From Site-B1 sp963827785 (GTDB taxonomy: Bacteria; Bacteroidota; Bacteroidia; Flavobacteriales; Flavobacteriaceae): a stretch of DNA of 64,000 nt. Shown here in pieces: positions 62,644 to 64,000 of the stretch. Position 1 is the first letter of the stretch; every line of letters begins with the position of its first letter. The DNA is taken from assembly GCA_963827785.1 (NCBI GenBank), contig CAWHCT010000015.1, forward strand, positions 122,296 to 186,295, read 5' to 3'. The notes beneath the pieces are model-generated. The model had not been told where the DNA came from and searched no databases. It saw only the letters and a list, made by a program, of their open reading frames with translations. The translations under genes and the position numbers were made by a program.

Positions 62644-62777
62644 GTACAACGGTCTTGTGTATGGTTAGTTGCGTGGTTAAGCAACTAATTTAGCAAATAA
62701 ATCACAGATAGAATATTCCGCAGGAATGTTCGTAAGTCGGCAGTGAACCAAGCAATTAATTATACTCGTTGTTAGCC
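62644..62777 (-). repeat. Cassette-type palindromic element (copy F, 134 nt)
   Basis: Left end GTACAACGGTCTTGTGTATGG, right end TTATACTCGTTGTTAGCC. First hairpin TTAGTTGC gtggttaa GCAACTAA. Second hairpin GAATATTCC GCA GGAATGTTC, where the sequence differs from copies B-E but still pairs with one G-T. It follows the 62824 stop by about 46 bases. Confidence 0.78.
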
Positions 62778-62823
62778 TTTCGTTTTTATTCTGGAATCAA
62801 CTTATTGTAATTGCTTCTTAACC

Positions 62824-63075
62824 TCATCTATCGATTCCTTTAATACCTTTTTTGAGTTCTTCAAATGTGGTATCTGGATGATTGTTCCAATCTCTTAACG
62901 GTTTGCCTTTAAATCTTCTGTTTTGGTACTTATTTAGTGTGAATCTAACCATTCTTATAGCAGGTCTTAAGGGTTCATCTTCCCATGCTCCAACCACCTC
63001 CTCCGATGCTTTGACCAGAGCGCAATACAAGCTATAGACTGTCATTTGCCTTGTCATCATCACATTCCCCTTCAT
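62824..63075 (-). CDS. Small hypothetical protein
   Basis: 83 aa, basic, probably soluble (MKGNVMMTRQMTVYSLYCALVKASEEVVGAWEDEPLRPAIRMVRFTLNKYQ...). No family recognised. It starts 14 bases after the upstream gene's stop on the same strand and ends before element F. Confidence 0.5.
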   Translation of the reverse strand: MKGNVMMTRQMTVYSLYCALVKASEEVVGAWEDEPLRPAIRMVRFTLNKYQNRRFKGKPLRDWNNHPDTTFEELKKGIKGIDR

Positions 63076-63089
63076 CCTTTCTATTCCAT

Positions 63090-63989
63090 TTAGAAGGGCT
63101 CTGATAGAAGTGCATCTGCGCGTTGAAGAATTTCCAAATCTTGTGTATCAAAAACCAGATAATGATTATTATCATTTAAGAGTTCACCTAAATTTTGGTA
63201 TTTGTTTGAAGCTTTGTATAATTTGACTAATAGTTTGTTTGTGACTTCAAGAATATCACTATATCTAAAGCTAATATTACGATGGTAAAGATGCAGTTTC
63301 CTAAATGCCATGAAATAATTTTCATTTTCAAACAATTGCTCTAAATCCGTTTCAAAAGGAACTTTGTCCACTAAAGCTGGCCTATCGTTGATGTTAATTC
63401 TGTATCGCCAGTCACTTTTGTATGACTCACTTTCTGCATTGATGGATTCTTTCGACCCAAAGTAGCTTGGCATTAATTCTACACCTTTTCGGAAATAAGA
63501 TTCTTCATATCGGTTAATATCCTTAAGGGTATAACCTACGGCTTCTACATAGACTACAATATCATTTTTGAGTTCCTTGGAACTAAATATGTCTAATCTC
63601 CCAGAGTTAATAAGCGATTGTGCTGTCCCTAGAACTGGGCTGTAAACTCTACTGCCAACACCGAACAGTGGATAGTTTTGGATGTCATCAGGAAGTTCAT
63701 TTTTCCAAAACACACGTAGTATCATGGCAAAGCGTCTGGCTTCGCTTAAATTGTATTCTATTTCATGTTCCAATTCATACTGTGATTTACTTAAATCTGC
63801 AATGAGTTGCTCAATAATAACTTGTTCTGTTTTTTTCCTATTGCGTTCTTTGTTCCATTCATTGACTTGCAGGGCCAAAAGGATACCTATCATGACCAAG
63901 ACTATTTCGCCAATGGCGTATCTCAAGTATTTCCCTACATTGTTTTCGTAAGATAGTTTTTGGCGTATTTTACGGAAGAAATTTATCAT
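63090..63989 (-). CDS. DUF6090-type membrane-anchored protein
   Basis: A 299-aa protein. N-terminus INFFRKIRQKLSYENNVGKYLRYAIGEIVLVMIGILLALQVNEWNKERNRKKTE is the hallmark of a family (DUF6090) abundant in flavobacteria: an amphipathic helix, one membrane helix (about residues 25-45) and a long helical domain. Function unknown; often found in paralogous runs. Start ATG at 63989 lies just inside the window edge. Confidence 0.85.
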   Translation of the reverse strand: MINFFRKIRQKLSYENNVGKYLRYAIGEIVLVMIGILLALQVNEWNKERNRKKTEQVIIEQLIADLSKSQYELEHEIEYNLSEARRFAMILRVFWKNELPDDIQNYPLFGVGSRVYSPVLGTAQSLINSGRLDIFSSKELKNDIVVYVEAVGYTLKDINRYEESYFRKGVELMPSYFGSKESINAESESYKSDWRYRININDRPALVDKVPFETDLEQLFENENYFMAFRKLHLYHRNISFRYSDILEVTNKLLVKLYKASNKYQNLGELLNDNNHYLVFDTQDLEILQRADALLSEPF

Positions 63990-64000
63990 TGGTTTTACTT

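Noticed and set aside
50586..63075. Insertion sequence or transposon with terminal repeats
   Set aside because: No transposase or integrase frame is present in the window, and the elements lack target-site duplications that I can see.
60683..63075. Toxin-antitoxin pair among the small accessory genes
   Set aside because: No known toxin or antitoxin motif is recognisable and the genes are separated by elements instead of being overlapping pairs.

Overview
The window looks like a chromosomal segment of a flavobacterium (Bacteroidetes, probably marine Flavobacteriaceae). The DNA is AT-rich. Many starts are preceded by the Bacteroidetes -7 promoter box TAnnTTTG. There is a type IX secretion system (T9SS) component (PorT), a T9SS type-B-sorted giant adhesin followed by PorP/SprF and OmpA-type partners, an S23-type four-helix-bundle gene, and a clade-II type nitrous oxide reductase cluster whose NosZ carries a lipoprotein (not Tat) signal.

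Layout. 1-6041 (minus strand): an RND efflux operon tetR-tolC-(four-helix-bundle gene)-MFP-RND pump, the pump running off the left edge, with a perfect 9+9 inverted repeat over the tetR promoter. 6116-7437 (plus): polyprenyl diphosphate synthase and a small coupled gene. 7434-14866 (minus): cytochrome c, fasciclin lipoprotein, nosZ (broken by one frameshift), NosB-like membrane protein, nosL, nosD, nosF, nosY and a lipoprotein. A divergent Rrf2-family regulator with three clustered cysteines (15041) and a 22-bp near-perfect dyad in the shared promoter region suggest an Fe-S/NO-type switch for the cluster. 16141-20153: sucA-sucB with a strong terminator. 20868-26036: tatD-ansA, tRNA-Ser(GGA), exbB-membrane protein-exbD-exbD, porT. 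26031-36353 (minus): PAP2-like membrane protein, rpoN, asnS, an MMPL/RND protein, frr, pyrH, tsf, rpsB, rpsI, rplM, with hairpins and a possible ribosomal-protein leader.

37010-49711 is a surface-adhesin locus: about 9.8 kb of SprB and cadherin-like (Big_9-type) repeats ending in a CHU_C/type-B sorting domain, then PorP/SprF and a TPR-PD40-OmpA protein. The adhesin is split into several reading frames. Base-level comparison of its repeats shows that the frame breaks look like chimeric consensus between repeat variants, plus a roughly 400-bp error-rich stretch, so I read them mainly as assembly artefacts.

50586-63989 is an accessory region. Small minus-strand genes (DUF2200, DUF1801, TPR lipoprotein, several unknowns, an NTF2-like lipoprotein) are separated by 133-171-nt imperfect palindromic elements. 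These have complementary AAC.../...GTT ends and two internal hairpins, and pairing in the hairpins is conserved although the sequence varies. Each element sits just after a stop codon and just before the next start, the layout of an integron-like gene-cassette array. No integrase is visible, so this is a hypothesis. The array is interrupted by a GH3 glycosidase, a mannitol dehydrogenase-family gene and an NCS1-type permease, the last two with clearly higher GC.
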